Source: RCIO01 sp040880025 (lineage in GTDB: Bacteria > Pseudomonadota > Alphaproteobacteria > Rhizobiales > Rhizobiaceae). From it: a DNA stretch of 64,000 nucleotides. This document shows positions 7,914-17,216 of the stretch, one piece after another. Each line of letters starts with the position of its first letter. Positions within the stretch are counted from its first letter, which is position 1. The stretch is from assembly GCA_040880025.1 (NCBI GenBank), contig JBBDJD010000015.1:186001-250000 (forward strand), written 5' to 3'. The notes beneath the pieces are model-generated. The model searched no databases, was not told the origin of the DNA, and saw only the letters and a list, made by a program, of their open reading frames with translations. Both the position numbers and the translations under genes were made by a program.

Positions 7914-10283
7914 TCAGTCGCCATAGGGCACCCAGACGTTCTTGACCTCGACCGCACGCCGCAGCAGCGGGTCGAGCGCGCCTTCGCCCGAATGCCAGTC
8001 AGGAACGCGGCCGTTGGTGGTCCATACCCGCTTCAGATTGCCCGCCGATTCCAGCTCCACCGCCTTGCACGTCTCCGTGTCGGCAATGCACCACAGGCCG
8101 TCGAGATCGTCATGTTTTGCCAGCACGCGGGCAAGTTCGCCGCCCTTGCCGGTCACGATGTTGATGGCGCCTGCGGGAACATCCGAAGCCTCGATGACCT
8201 GGTAAAGGTCGGTGGCGAGCAGCGGCCAGCGCTCCGACGGAACGGCGACCACGGTGTTGCCCATGGCGAGCGCGGGAGCGACCATGGCAACGAAACCGAG
8301 CAGCGGTTGCTGATCCGGCATGACCATGCCGATCGCGCCGACCGGCTCGTTGAGCGCCAGCGTGACCACACGGGCAGGGGGCTGGTGCACCGCGCCCTCG
8401 AACTTGTCGGCCATCCCCGCGGCCTCGAACAGTCGCTCCACCGACTGATCGACCTCGGCCCGCGCGGCTTTGGCTGAAACGCCGGTGAGCGAAGAGAGAC
8501 GGGCAGCCATCTCATCGGCACGGACCGACAGGTTCTCGCCAAGGAAATAGAGCACCTGCGCGCGGTTGAAGGCGGTAGCCGACGGCCACGCGCTGCATTT
8601 CTGAGCGGCTGCGACGGCCTCGCGAATGTCCTTGCGGTTGCCGAGCCCGGCTTCGCCGGCAAGCCGGCCCTTCGCATCGAGCACGCGGTAGGCATAATTG
8701 CCGTCCGGCCGCACCTGCTTGCCGCCGATGAACAGTTTTGGCGTGCGGTCGATGAAATCCCACGCAACAGTTTCGGCCGGCTGCTCCGAAGGTCTTTCCT
8801 TCAACGCAGTCGACGGCTTCGATTTTCGCGTCAGATATTCGAACATGCCTTCGCGGCCGCCTTCGCGGCCGAAGCCCGACTCGCGATAACCGCCGAAGCC
8901 GCAGGCGGCGTCGAACATATTGGTGCCGTTGATCCAGACCACGCCTGCCTTGAGCTGCGGCGCCGCATGGAGCGCGAGGTTGATGTTCTCGCTCCAGACC
9001 GAGGCGGCGAGCCCGTAACGCGTGTTGTTGGCCAGTTCGATCGCTTCTTCCGTGTTGCGGAAAGTCATTGACGCGAGCACGGGCCCGAACACCTCTTCCT
9101 GCGCCAGGATGTTGGCGGGAGCGACGTTGAGGGCCAGCGTCGGCCGATAATACCACCCGGTATCCGGAACGTCATTGTCGGCCTGCCAGCAGGTTGCGCC
9201 CTGTTTCGCGCCTTCGGCCACAAGGCCTGTCACGCGCTCGAGCTGGGTGGTGTCGATGAGCGGGCCGATATCGGTGTTCTTGTCCAGCGGATCGCCAAGC
9301 CTCAGCCGGCTCATGCGGATCTTGACCTTGGCGTGGAAGGCGTCGGCAATGCCTTCCTGAACCAGCAGGCGGGAGCCGGCGCAGCAGACCTGGCCCTGGT
9401 TGAACCAGATGCCGTCGACGAGGCCCTCGACGGTGGAGTCCATGTCGGCGTCCTCGAATACGATGAAGGCCGACTTGCCGCCGAGTTCCAGCGACAGTTT
9501 CTTGCCGGTGCCCGCGGTGGCGCGGCGGATGATCTTGCCGACCTCGGATGAGCCGGTGAAGGCGATCTTGTCGATGTCTGGATGATTGACGATGGCCTCG
9601 CCGGCTTCAGGGCCCCCGTGGACGATGTTGACAACACCCTTCGGAACGCCCGCCCGTTCGCATATCTCGGCGAACAGAACGGCCGTCAGCGGCGTGAATT
9701 CAGCCGGTTTGAGCACCACCGTGCAGCCGGCGGCGAGCGCCGGGGCGATTTTCCATGCCAGCATCAGCAGCGGGAAATTCCAAGGGATGATCTGACCGGC
9801 GACGCCAATCGCCTTGTGATCCGGAAACTCCTTCTCGATCCGCTGCGCCCAGCCGGCATGGTGGATGAAGTGGCGGATTGCCAACGGCACGTCGATGTCG
9901 CGGCTTTCGCGGATCGGCTTGCCGTTGTCGATTGATTCCAGCACGGCGAACAGGCGGGCATGGCGCTGCATGGCGCGGCCAATCGCATAGAGAATGCGGG
10001 CGCGGGCATAGCCGCCGGCCTTCTGCCATTTGGGAAGCGCGGTGCGTGCGGCCGCCACGGCGGCGTCGACATCGGCGCTTCCAGCCTCGGATATCTCGGC
10101 GAGTTCGTTGCCTGTGGACGGCTCCTGCACCGCGAATGTCCTGCCTGAACCAGCAGCCTTCCACTCGCCGTTGATGAAAAGCGCGTGGCTCAGGTTGCGG
10201 CCCGCGAGCCATGCATTGGCCTCCGCGCGCGATTCCGGCGCCGCTGCATAGTCCATGGATTCATAGCGCTCGAGAATGTTCAC
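7914..10283 (-). CDS. ALDH16-type two-domain aldehyde dehydrogenase
   Basis: A 789-residue protein with a complete NAD-dependent aldehyde dehydrogenase domain (about residues 30-490) followed by a second, degenerate ALDH-like domain (about 515-789). Domain 1 has IIPWNFPLLM near 165, AFTGSSEVGK near 241, catalytic Glu266 (LELGGK) and nucleophile Cys300 (GQVCC). Domain 2 keeps the fold (NEPVGAIGMVMPDQQPLLG) but lacks the catalytic Glu and Cys. This layout is that of bacterial ALDH16. It sits 25 bp after deoC on the same strand; deoC produces acetaldehyde, so acetaldehyde oxidation is a reasonable inferred role. Confidence 0.9.
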   Translation of the reverse strand: MNILERYESMDYAAAPESRAEANAWLAGRNLSHALFINGEWKAAGSGRTFAVQEPSTGNELAEISEAGSADVDAAVAAARTALPKWQKAGGYARARILYAIGRAMQRHARLFAVLESIDNGKPIRESRDIDVPLAIRHFIHHAGWAQRIEKEFPDHKAIGVAGQIIPWNFPLLMLAWKIAPALAAGCTVVLKPAEFTPLTAVLFAEICERAGVPKGVVNIVHGGPEAGEAIVNHPDIDKIAFTGSSEVGKIIRRATAGTGKKLSLELGGKSAFIVFEDADMDSTVEGLVDGIWFNQGQVCCAGSRLLVQEGIADAFHAKVKIRMSRLRLGDPLDKNTDIGPLIDTTQLERVTGLVAEGAKQGATCWQADNDVPDTGWYYRPTLALNVAPANILAQEEVFGPVLASMTFRNTEEAIELANNTRYGLAASVWSENINLALHAAPQLKAGVVWINGTNMFDAACGFGGYRESGFGREGGREGMFEYLTRKSKPSTALKERPSEQPAETVAWDFIDRTPKLFIGGKQVRPDGNYAYRVLDAKGRLAGEAGLGNRKDIREAVAAAQKCSAWPSATAFNRAQVLYFLGENLSVRADEMAARLSSLTGVSAKAARAEVDQSVERLFEAAGMADKFEGAVHQPPARVVTLALNEPVGAIGMVMPDQQPLLGFVAMVAPALAMGNTVVAVPSERWPLLATDLYQVIEASDVPAGAINIVTGKGGELARVLAKHDDLDGLWCIADTETCKAVELESAGNLKRVWTTNGRVPDWHSGEGALDPLLRRAVEVKNVWVPYGD

Positions 10284-10308
10284 GCTGTCTGCTCCGCATG
10301 CTGCCCTG

Positions 10309-11370
10309 TCACGCCATCGCGTGACGGTGGTTGGCCGAGTAGCGGCCTGTCAGGTGGTGTTCAAGCTGGCGCTCGATGTCGGTAAGCAGGCTCGACGCAC
10401 CGAAGCGGAACAGGTCAGGCTCCAGCCAACGGCGGCCGAGCTCTTCCTTCATCAACACCAGCCAGTCGAGCGAGGCCTTGGCCGTCGAAATGCCGCCGGC
10501 CGGCTTGAAGCCGATCAGGTAGCCGGTGCGCTCATGATAGGCGCGGATGGCGCGCACCATGGTCAGCCCGACGGGCAGCGTGGCGTTGACCGGTTCCTTG
10601 CCGGTCGAGGTCTTGATGAAATCGGCGCCCGCCATCATCGCCACCATGGAAGCGAGCATGACGTTGCGCAGGGTAGCGAGATCGCCGGTTCCGAGGATCA
10701 CCTTGAGATGCGCCTTGCCGCAGGCTTCGCGGAAGGCGGCGACCTCGTCGTAAAGTTGCTGCCAGTTTGCCTCGTAGACCAGACCGCGCTGAATGACGAC
10801 GTCGATCTCGTCGGCACCGTCGGCGACCGAGGCACGGATTTCGGCAATGCGGGTCGAGAGCGGCGCCAGGCCGTGCGGGAAGGCGGTCGAAACCGCCGCG
10901 ACATGGACATTCGTGCCCTTGAGCGCGGCGACAGCGGTGGCGACGAAGGGATGATAGACGCATACGGCCGCGGGCCTGATGGGATGTCCGGTCATGCCCA
11001 GCCCATCCATGATGTCGGGCCGGAGCGGATTGCGCGCCTTGGCGCAAAGCCGGCGCACCCGCTCATGCGTATCGTTCGAGTTGAGCGTGGTGAGGTCCAT
11101 CACCGCGATCGCGCGCAACAGCCAGGCGGCCTGGTTGTCGCCCTTGATCGACCGGCGCTTTGAGAGCGTGGCTACACGCCGCTCCAACGCGCTGCGATTG
11201 ACCGCGCGCATCGCCTCCAGCCAGCCCAAATCGAGCGCCATGCCGGGATTGCGGGCAAGCTCGCCTTCAGGCGATGGGCCGGCACCCATTGCGCTTGCGG
11301 ATGCGACGCTTGCGCCAGGCAGCGGGTGAACGCTGGCGCCGGTGGCGAATTGCTGGGGTTTACTGACCAT
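10309..11370 (-). CDS. deoC: Deoxyribose-phosphate aldolase
   Basis: Class I aldolase cleaving 2-deoxyribose-5-phosphate to glyceraldehyde-3-phosphate and acetaldehyde in deoxynucleoside catabolism. The start is taken at ATG 11370 (MVSKPQQF); an in-frame ATG at 11448 would add 26 unconserved residues. Seen: IDVVIQRG, the Schiff-base lysine in DFIKTSTGK and the second lysine in LIGFKPAGGI. At about 353 residues it is longer than E. coli DeoC (about 260), with an N-terminal extension before the DLTTLN segment, as in many alphaproteobacterial and eukaryotic forms. First gene of a likely deoC-ALDH16(-maiA) operon. Confidence 0.93.
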   Translation of the reverse strand: MVSKPQQFATGASVHPLPGASVASASAMGAGPSPEGELARNPGMALDLGWLEAMRAVNRSALERRVATLSKRRSIKGDNQAAWLLRAIAVMDLTTLNSNDTHERVRRLCAKARNPLRPDIMDGLGMTGHPIRPAAVCVYHPFVATAVAALKGTNVHVAAVSTAFPHGLAPLSTRIAEIRASVADGADEIDVVIQRGLVYEANWQQLYDEVAAFREACGKAHLKVILGTGDLATLRNVMLASMVAMMAGADFIKTSTGKEPVNATLPVGLTMVRAIRAYHERTGYLIGFKPAGGISTAKASLDWLVLMKEELGRRWLEPDLFRFGASSLLTDIERQLEHHLTGRYSANHRHAMA

Positions 11371-11418
11371 GACCGAACCTGAATCTACCGGAAGCATCCG
11401 GCTTGCCGAGAAGCCGGC

Positions 11419-11438
11419 GGAGCCTGCTCGCAGGCTCC
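11419..11438. repeat. Perfect 8-bp inverted repeat in the deoC / flavoprotein intergenic region
   Basis: GGAGCCTG-ctcg-CAGGCTCC, 49 bp upstream of the deoC start and within a 221-bp divergent region. It could be an operator or a hairpin in the deoC leader. No T-run follows on either strand, so it is not a standard terminator. No regulator gene lies next to it. Confidence 0.4.
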
Positions 11439-11591
11439 TCTCGCGCATCTTATCTCATGCCTTGGCGCTGCGAAACAAGGCGGCCGAACGTGCTGTGCAT
11501 CGGACCGGCTTGACTTCGATCGGGCGGTGAACGACCAAACGACGGATCTTTCGGTCGGAAGCACGGCAGTAGCGGCACAGCGGGAGCGACC

Positions 11592-12818
11592 ATGAATGAA
11601 ACCTCGTCCGACGTGGTGATCATCGGCGCCGGTCACGGCGGCGTTGAGCTTGCAACGGCACTGCGCAATCACGGATTTGCCGGTTCGCTCACCCTGTTGT
11701 CGGACGATCCCGATCTGCCCTATCAGCGTCCGCCGCTGTCCAAGGACTACATCAAGCGCGCCGCCAACACGCCCGCGCTGGTGCTGAAGCCGGAGAGCTT
11801 CTACGCCGATAACGCGATCGATCTCAGGCTCGGCATCCGCGCGACCGGTGTCGACCGGGAGGCAGGCAATGTTCTGCTCTCTGACGGAACCGGCATCAAG
11901 TACGGGCACCTCGTCTTCGCCACGGGCGCGCGCAACCGCAGGCCGCCGATCCCCGGTCTCGACCATCCCGACACGCTTGAACTCCGCACGCTGGCCGACG
12001 CCAATCGCGTTATCCGGAAGCTTGAGGGCGCCAAACGCGTCGTGGTCATCGGCGGCGGCTTCATAGGCCTGGAGGCCGCCAGCCTGCTGCGGGCCGTGGA
12101 CGTCGCTGTCGATATTGTGGAAATGGCCCCGAGGCTGATGCAGCGCGCGGTCTCATCAGTGGTCTCGGTGTGGTTCCTCGATCATCATCGGGGCGAGGGG
12201 AGCCTTGTCCATCTGTCGTCGACCGTGGAGGCGGTGGGCCGAAACGGAGGTGTAGCGGTCCGTCTCTCGGGCGGAGAGGTATTGAAGGCGGACGCGGTTC
12301 TGCTGGCCGCCGGCATCGAACCCAATGTCGAACTGGCGGCGGATTGCGGCCTGGCGACCGACAACGGGATCGTTGTCGACACATTGTTGCAGACGTTCGA
12401 TCCGGCGATCTCGGCGGTCGGTGACTGCGCGGCCTATCCGAGCGTTCATCTGGGCGCGATGACGCGGTTGGAATCGGTTCAGAACGCAGTCGACCATGCG
12501 CGGGCTGTTGCCGAACGCTTGACCGGGCAGGCGAAACCCTATGACGCGCTGCCCTGGTTCTGGTCGATACAGGGTGCGGCGCGGCTGCAGATCGCCGGGC
12601 TGGCGCGGCTTGGCCTCCGCGAAGTTGTCCGAAAGGGCGCCGACGACACTCGATTCTCGGTGTTCATGTTCGACGGAGCCGAGTTGGTCGCGGTCGAATC
12701 CGTCAACTCGCCTGCCGATCACATGGCGGCACGGCGCCTGATCGGCTCGACGGCCAGTCTCACGCCGGAACAGGCGGAAGATCAGACGCTCACTCTGAAA
12801 TCACTGATACCCGCCTGA
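11592..12818 (+). CDS. FAD-dependent NAD(P)H:ferredoxin reductase-like oxidoreductase
   Basis: A 408-residue flavoprotein of the rhodocoxin/putidaredoxin reductase family, which passes electrons from NAD(P)H through FAD to a [2Fe-2S] ferredoxin. Rossmann motifs: VIIGAGHGGVE near residue 10 for FAD and VVIGGGFIGLEAA near 150 for NAD(P)H; the FAD-binding Asp lies in SAVGDCAAYP near 278; the C-terminal domain has WFWSIQG. No ferredoxin, P450 or ring-hydroxylating oxygenase is next to it, so the electron acceptor is unknown. SD GGGAG precedes ATG 11592. Confidence 0.88.
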   Translation: MNETSSDVVIIGAGHGGVELATALRNHGFAGSLTLLSDDPDLPYQRPPLSKDYIKRAANTPALVLKPESFYADNAIDLRLGIRATGVDREAGNVLLSDGTGIKYGHLVFATGARNRRPPIPGLDHPDTLELRTLADANRVIRKLEGAKRVVVIGGGFIGLEAASLLRAVDVAVDIVEMAPRLMQRAVSSVVSVWFLDHHRGEGSLVHLSSTVEAVGRNGGVAVRLSGGEVLKADAVLLAAGIEPNVELAADCGLATDNGIVVDTLLQTFDPAISAVGDCAAYPSVHLGAMTRLESVQNAVDHARAVAERLTGQAKPYDALPWFWSIQGAARLQIAGLARLGLREVVRKGADDTRFSVFMFDGAELVAVESVNSPADHMAARRLIGSTASLTPEQAEDQTLTLKSLIPA

Positions 12819-12936
12819 CCGGAAACAACCGCAAATGTTTCTGCCTCAACGTTGAAATCCGAGCAGTTTCAAGCCAAGAGATATGCTTGACCGGCTGTTC
12901 AGCGTCGGCCAATCAAGCCATCCGGAGCGATGTTGA

Positions 12937-14190
12937 ATGAGCGAAACAGCGGCGAACCCGGCCGAAGCACATAATTGGCCGGGATTTTCGCGCGCAGCTC
13001 GCTGGGTGGCGATCGCGGCGATCCCTGCGTCGCTGTTTTCGCCCGGCGCAACGGTTGCGATGGCTCTGGTAGCGCTTTACGGTGTGATCATCTGGGCGCG
13101 AGGAACGCGCTTTCCGGCCAGGATTGCATGGGCCGGTCGTTTCACCGTTCTCCTCTACCTGGCGATCGTCATTATCGATCTGATCAATGGCGGCGGCCTG
13201 GTGAACCTGACGTCAACCGGGATCAACTATCTGCACCTGGTCGCGGTGGCGCCATTCGCGCTCGCGCTGCGCGAGACCGGGCTCGACCACCGGACATTCG
13301 ACCGCGCAATGCAGGTCACGGTCCTCATCGCGTTGGCAGCGGCTCTGGTGCAGTTCTTTGCCTTCAATGTCGTCAGGCCAGGTGGGTTGTTCCTCAACCC
13401 CATCCCCTACGGCTTCGTCCTGTCGCTGTGGAGCGTTTTCCTGCTGTCGCGCGGTCTTGAACAGGGCAGAGACGGAGCGGTTTCGATCGGCGTTGCCCTG
13501 CTTGCGGTCATCCCGGTGCTCCTGACCGAGAGCAAGATCGCATGGGCATGCATGATCCTCGGATACGCGATCGTCGCCATGTGGTGGGCAGTGGCGCATG
13601 GCCGCTGGAAGACACTGATAGCGACGGTTGCGGCCGCTCTGCCGCTTCTCTACCTGGCGTTTCATTTTTTCGCATATCGCCGCCTTGAGCAATTCGTTGC
13701 CGAACTGGAGCTGTTTTTCGAGAGCGGAACCGTTACCGCCGAGTCGTTCGGCTGGCGCTATGAACTCGCGACGAGCGGGCTGCGGGCGTTTATGGAAAAA
13801 CCGCTTTTCGGCTACGGGCTGGCCGAGCAGATGGCCGCGGTTTTCGCGCATACCAGCGACAATGGGCCCGACGTCACTTTTCTTTCGCACCTCCACAATG
13901 GCTATGTGACTCATCTCGTCGCATTCGGCCTGGCGGGTTTGTTGTTTGTCGTCGCCTTCATGGTGCTGCTTGTCCTGTTGTCCGCGCGCTGCTCAGACAT
14001 CGGCGCGAGGCGCGCCGGGATCGCGATGACGATCATGCTTGCGCTCTATATGATGGTTGAAATCGCGTTCAACATGGATCCGATCAGCGGAGCGGTGACC
14101 ATTGTGATGGGACTATTGTTGCTGCGACCCGCCAGCGGCGACGGCCATCCGGAAACGCGGACAGGGGTGTCCACTTCCGGTTCGGGCTGA
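12937..14190 (+). CDS. O-antigen ligase/polymerase-like membrane protein
   Basis: A 417-residue polytopic inner-membrane protein with about 10-12 hydrophobic segments. Between segments, near residue 270-330, is a periplasmic loop with GWRYELATSGLRAF, KPLFGYGLA and SHLHNGYVTHLVAFG, the pattern of the Wzy_C/WaaL O-antigen ligase family (conserved Arg and HN.Y histidine). Members transfer or polymerise undecaprenyl-linked glycans. It stands alone here, without glycosyltransferases or LPS genes, so whether it is a ligase or a polymerase and for which glycan cannot be said. Confidence 0.82.
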   Translation: MSETAANPAEAHNWPGFSRAARWVAIAAIPASLFSPGATVAMALVALYGVIIWARGTRFPARIAWAGRFTVLLYLAIVIIDLINGGGLVNLTSTGINYLHLVAVAPFALALRETGLDHRTFDRAMQVTVLIALAAALVQFFAFNVVRPGGLFLNPIPYGFVLSLWSVFLLSRGLEQGRDGAVSIGVALLAVIPVLLTESKIAWACMILGYAIVAMWWAVAHGRWKTLIATVAAALPLLYLAFHFFAYRRLEQFVAELELFFESGTVTAESFGWRYELATSGLRAFMEKPLFGYGLAEQMAAVFAHTSDNGPDVTFLSHLHNGYVTHLVAFGLAGLLFVVAFMVLLVLLSARCSDIGARRAGIAMTIMLALYMMVEIAFNMDPISGAVTIVMGLLLLRPASGDGHPETRTGVSTSGSG

Positions 14191-14239
14191 TCCCCGCTAT
14201 CAGACCGGTCGACCGGAAGCTGAGCTGGGGAGGAACCGC

Positions 14240-15397
14240 GTGACACCATTCACCTTCAATACACCGGGCAGCATCCGATTCGGCGCCGGACTGATCGACG
14301 CGCTGGGCGATATCGCATGCGAGCGCATGGACGGCAGCGTGCTGCTGGTCACCGACCCCGGAATGGTGGCCACCGGCATTGTGGCGCGCGCCGCGAAGGC
14401 GCTGGAGGGCGCAGGCCTTTCCGTCACGCAGTTCACCAGGGTGGAGGCCGACCCGCCCGAGATGATCGTACTGGAGGCCGCGGAAGCCGCCAATGCGTGC
14501 GGCGCGACCGGCGTCGTTGGAGTCGGCGGCGGCTCGTCGCTGGATGTCGCCAAGCTGGCGGCGCTTCTGGCCGGGGGACAGGAGACGCTGAAGGATGCCT
14601 ATGGCGTGGGCAACGCCAGGGGTCCGCGCCTGCCGCTTATTCTTGTGCCGACAACCGCGGGCACCGGCTCCGAGGTCACGCCGATCTCGATCGTGACCAC
14701 CGGCGCCAACGAGAAGATGGGGGTCGTGTCGCCTGTCATCCTGCCCGATATCGCGTTGCTCGATCCGGAATTGACACTCGGCCTGCCGCCGCATGTCACC
14801 GCCGCGACGGGTATTGACGCGATGGTGCATGCGATCGAAGCCTATGCCTCGGCCAGCCCGAACAACAATCCGATCTCGCGCAAGCTGGCCACGGAAGCGC
14901 TGTCTCTCATGGGACGGTCCATCCAGACGGCCGTTCACAAGGGAAGCGATCTGGAGGCGCGCTCCAACATGCTGCTTGGATCGATGCTGGCGGGGCAGGC
15001 GTTCGCCAATTCGCCGGTCGCGGCCGTGCACGCGCTGGCCTATCCGATCGGCGGTCATTTCCATGTCCCGCACGGGCTATCCAACGCGCTGGTGTTGCCG
15101 CATGTGCTGCGCTTCAACACCAAGGTCGCGCATCGGCCTTACGCGGAGATCGCACCGTTCGCGTTCCCCGATCTCGCCCGGTTCGAAGGACAGGAGCGGG
15201 CGGAGGCCTTCTGCGAGGCGCTCGCGGAGCTCTCGCGAAGCTGCGGGCTGCAACAGAACCTGCGCGATGTGGGCATCGGCGAGGACTTCCTGCCGACCCT
15301 GGCGCGGGATGCGATGAACCAGTCACGGCTTCTGGTCAACAATCCTCGCGAAGTCACCGAAAAGGACGCTTTGGCGATCTACCGGGCGGCCTGGTAG
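14240..15397 (+). CDS. Iron-containing (group III) alcohol dehydrogenase
   Basis: A 385-residue metal-dependent, NAD(P)-dependent alcohol dehydrogenase. The start is GTG 14240 with GGGGAGGA upstream. Landmarks: GVGGGSSLDVAKLAA near residue 94 (nucleotide binding), TTAGTGSEVTP near 138, and the metal-site region DAMVHAIEAYAS near 194 with AVHALAYPIGGHFHVPHG near 260. Its neighbour on the same strand is an aldehyde dehydrogenase, so the two may act in sequence on an alcohol. The specific substrate is not evident. Confidence 0.92.
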   Translation: MTPFTFNTPGSIRFGAGLIDALGDIACERMDGSVLLVTDPGMVATGIVARAAKALEGAGLSVTQFTRVEADPPEMIVLEAAEAANACGATGVVGVGGGSSLDVAKLAALLAGGQETLKDAYGVGNARGPRLPLILVPTTAGTGSEVTPISIVTTGANEKMGVVSPVILPDIALLDPELTLGLPPHVTAATGIDAMVHAIEAYASASPNNNPISRKLATEALSLMGRSIQTAVHKGSDLEARSNMLLGSMLAGQAFANSPVAAVHALAYPIGGHFHVPHGLSNALVLPHVLRFNTKVAHRPYAEIAPFAFPDLARFEGQERAEAFCEALAELSRSCGLQQNLRDVGIGEDFLPTLARDAMNQSRLLVNNPREVTEKDALAIYRAAW

Positions 15398-15417
15398 GCG
15401 AAGTGTGCCTTGATGAA

Positions 15418-15441
15418 GCCGGACCGCGATCCCGGTCCGGC
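15418..15441 (+). terminator. GC-rich hairpin after the iron alcohol dehydrogenase gene
   Basis: GCCGGACCG-cgatcc-CGGTCCGGC: 9-bp perfect arms and a 6-base loop, 20 bp after the stop codon. Only a short CTT follows, so it is a weak intrinsic terminator or an RNA 3'-end stabiliser. Confidence 0.45.
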
Positions 15442-15535
15442 CTTGCGCATGACCGTCACCACTCGCTATGGCAGGGTCCCTGTTTCGATCGACTGAAGAA
15501 TGTCGAAGAGCCCAAGACGTGAAAGGAAACATTTG

Positions 15536-17050
15536 ATGACCTATACCCCGCACGGCAAACACCTCGTGGCGGGCGACTGGATCGCCGGTGAGTCGACGTT
15601 CGAGTCCGAACCGGCTGATGGTCCATCGCATTCCTTTTCCGTCGGCACGCCCGGGCTTGTCGATCAGGCGGTGAAACACGCCGAGGAAGCGTTCTGGACC
15701 TATGGTTACAGCACCCGCGCAGACCGGGCTGGCTTCCTGCTGGCCATTGCCGAGGAGATCGAGGCTCGGGCCGACGCCATCACCGAGATCGGCAGCAAGG
15801 AAACCGGGCTGCCCGAGGCGCGCCTGCAAGGCGAGCGCGGCCGCACCACCGGCCAGTTGCGGCTCTTTGCCGAGCATATCGGGAAGGGCGACTATCTCGA
15901 CCGCCGGCACGACGAGGCGCTGCCCGACCGCAAGCCTCTGCGACGCCCGGATCTTCGGCTCATGCAGCGTCCCATCGGCCCGGTGGCGGTGTTCGGCGCT
16001 TCGAATTTTCCGCTGGCCTTTTCGGTTGCAGGCGGCGACACGGCCGCTGCATTGGCGGCGGGATGTCCGGTGGTCGTCAAGGGGCACTCGGCTCACCCGG
16101 GGACTGGTGAGATCGTCGCCGAGGCGATCCACGCGGCCATCGCCAAATGCAAGATGCCTGCGGGCGTATTCTCCCTCATTCAGGGCGGCAAACGCGATGT
16201 AGGCCAGGCGCTGGTCCAACACCCGCTGATCAGGGCCGTCGGTTTTACCGGCTCGCTGGCGGGCGGCAGGGCATTGTTCGATCTGTGCGCGGCGCGACCC
16301 GAACCGATCCCGTTCTTTGGCGAACTCGGCTCGGTCAACCCGATGTTTCTGTTGCCCGAAGCGGTCAAGGCGCGAGGCTCGGACATCGGCAAGGGATGGG
16401 CCGGATCGCTGACGATGGGGGCGGGGCAGTTCTGCACCAATCCGGGGATTGCCATCGTGATCGGCGATGCGGCGGCGGATGCTTTCGTCGATGCGGCGAA
16501 GGCCGCGCTTGCCGATGTCGGGCCGCAGACCATGCTCACGAACGGGATCGCGGCGGCGTATCGCGAGGGCCGGGACCGCGTCGCTGGCTCCGCCGGCGTC
16601 CGCGATGTGCTGACCTCGATGTGCGACCTGCGCAATGCCACGCCCTATCTGTACGAAACCGATGGCGCGACATGGCTGGCCGATGAGGAATTGGGCGAAG
16701 AGGTGTTCGGCCCGTTGGGACTTGTCGTACGGGTCAATGACGCCGACGAGATGCTAAAGATCGCGCACTCCATCAAGGGGCAGCTTACCTGCACGCTCCA
16801 CATGGATTCAGGTGACGCCGGGCTTGCCCGGCGTCTGATGCCGGTGATCGAGCGCAAGGCCGGGCGATTGCTGGCCAACGGGTTCCCGACGGGCGTGGAA
16901 GTTGCGGACGCCATGGTTCATGGCGGGCCGTACCCCGCCTCGACCAATTTCGGCGCGACTTCGGTCGGCACCCTGTCGATCCGGCGTTTCCTGCGTCCCG
17001 TGTGCTATCAGGATATTCCGGCCGAGATACTGCCCGAGGACATGGCTTAG
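15536..17050 (+). CDS. Alpha-ketoglutaric semialdehyde dehydrogenase-type aldehyde dehydrogenase (NADP+)
   Basis: A 504-residue aldehyde dehydrogenase of the ketoglutarate-semialdehyde dehydrogenase group, which forms 2-oxoglutarate at the end of nonphosphorylative pentose, hexarate or hydroxyproline breakdown. The start ATG 15536 has AAAGGAAAC upstream; ATG 15500 is less likely. Seen: VFGASNFPLAFSVAGGDTA (near 160), GFTGSLAGGRAL, catalytic Glu in FFGELGSVNPMF and Cys in GAGQFCTNPG. The family-specific ending NFGATSVGTLSIRRFLRPV is present. The dehydratases that would feed it are not nearby. Confidence 0.88.
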   Translation: MTYTPHGKHLVAGDWIAGESTFESEPADGPSHSFSVGTPGLVDQAVKHAEEAFWTYGYSTRADRAGFLLAIAEEIEARADAITEIGSKETGLPEARLQGERGRTTGQLRLFAEHIGKGDYLDRRHDEALPDRKPLRRPDLRLMQRPIGPVAVFGASNFPLAFSVAGGDTAAALAAGCPVVVKGHSAHPGTGEIVAEAIHAAIAKCKMPAGVFSLIQGGKRDVGQALVQHPLIRAVGFTGSLAGGRALFDLCAARPEPIPFFGELGSVNPMFLLPEAVKARGSDIGKGWAGSLTMGAGQFCTNPGIAIVIGDAAADAFVDAAKAALADVGPQTMLTNGIAAAYREGRDRVAGSAGVRDVLTSMCDLRNATPYLYETDGATWLADEELGEEVFGPLGLVVRVNDADEMLKIAHSIKGQLTCTLHMDSGDAGLARRLMPVIERKAGRLLANGFPTGVEVADAMVHGGPYPASTNFGATSVGTLSIRRFLRPVCYQDIPAEILPEDMA

Positions 17051-17082
17051 CTCTCGGTGTCCCGGCTTCCGCAATGTCCGGA

Positions 17083-17097
17083 CCACTGTACCAGTGG
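17083..17097. repeat. Short inverted repeat before dusA
   Basis: CCACTG-tac-CAGTGG, 33 bp after the aldehyde dehydrogenase stop and 120 bp before the dusA start. It may be a weak hairpin or an operator; there is no T-run. The rest of this 166-bp gap shows no further recognisable signal. Confidence 0.3.
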
Positions 17098-17216
17098 ACG
17101 GCTCATGTGCACGAAGAGCTCAACGATGATACACGCATGCGAAGTCTGGTCCGGATCGCTTGCCCAATTCTTCGATCCAGCGCCACGCATTTTCGAGAAT
17201 AATCCAGCGTTATCAA

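Noticed and set aside
11592..12818. Flavoprotein read as part of a P450 or dioxygenase electron-transfer system
   Set aside because: No ferredoxin, P450 or oxygenase gene lies anywhere near it, so only the reductase-like family can be claimed.
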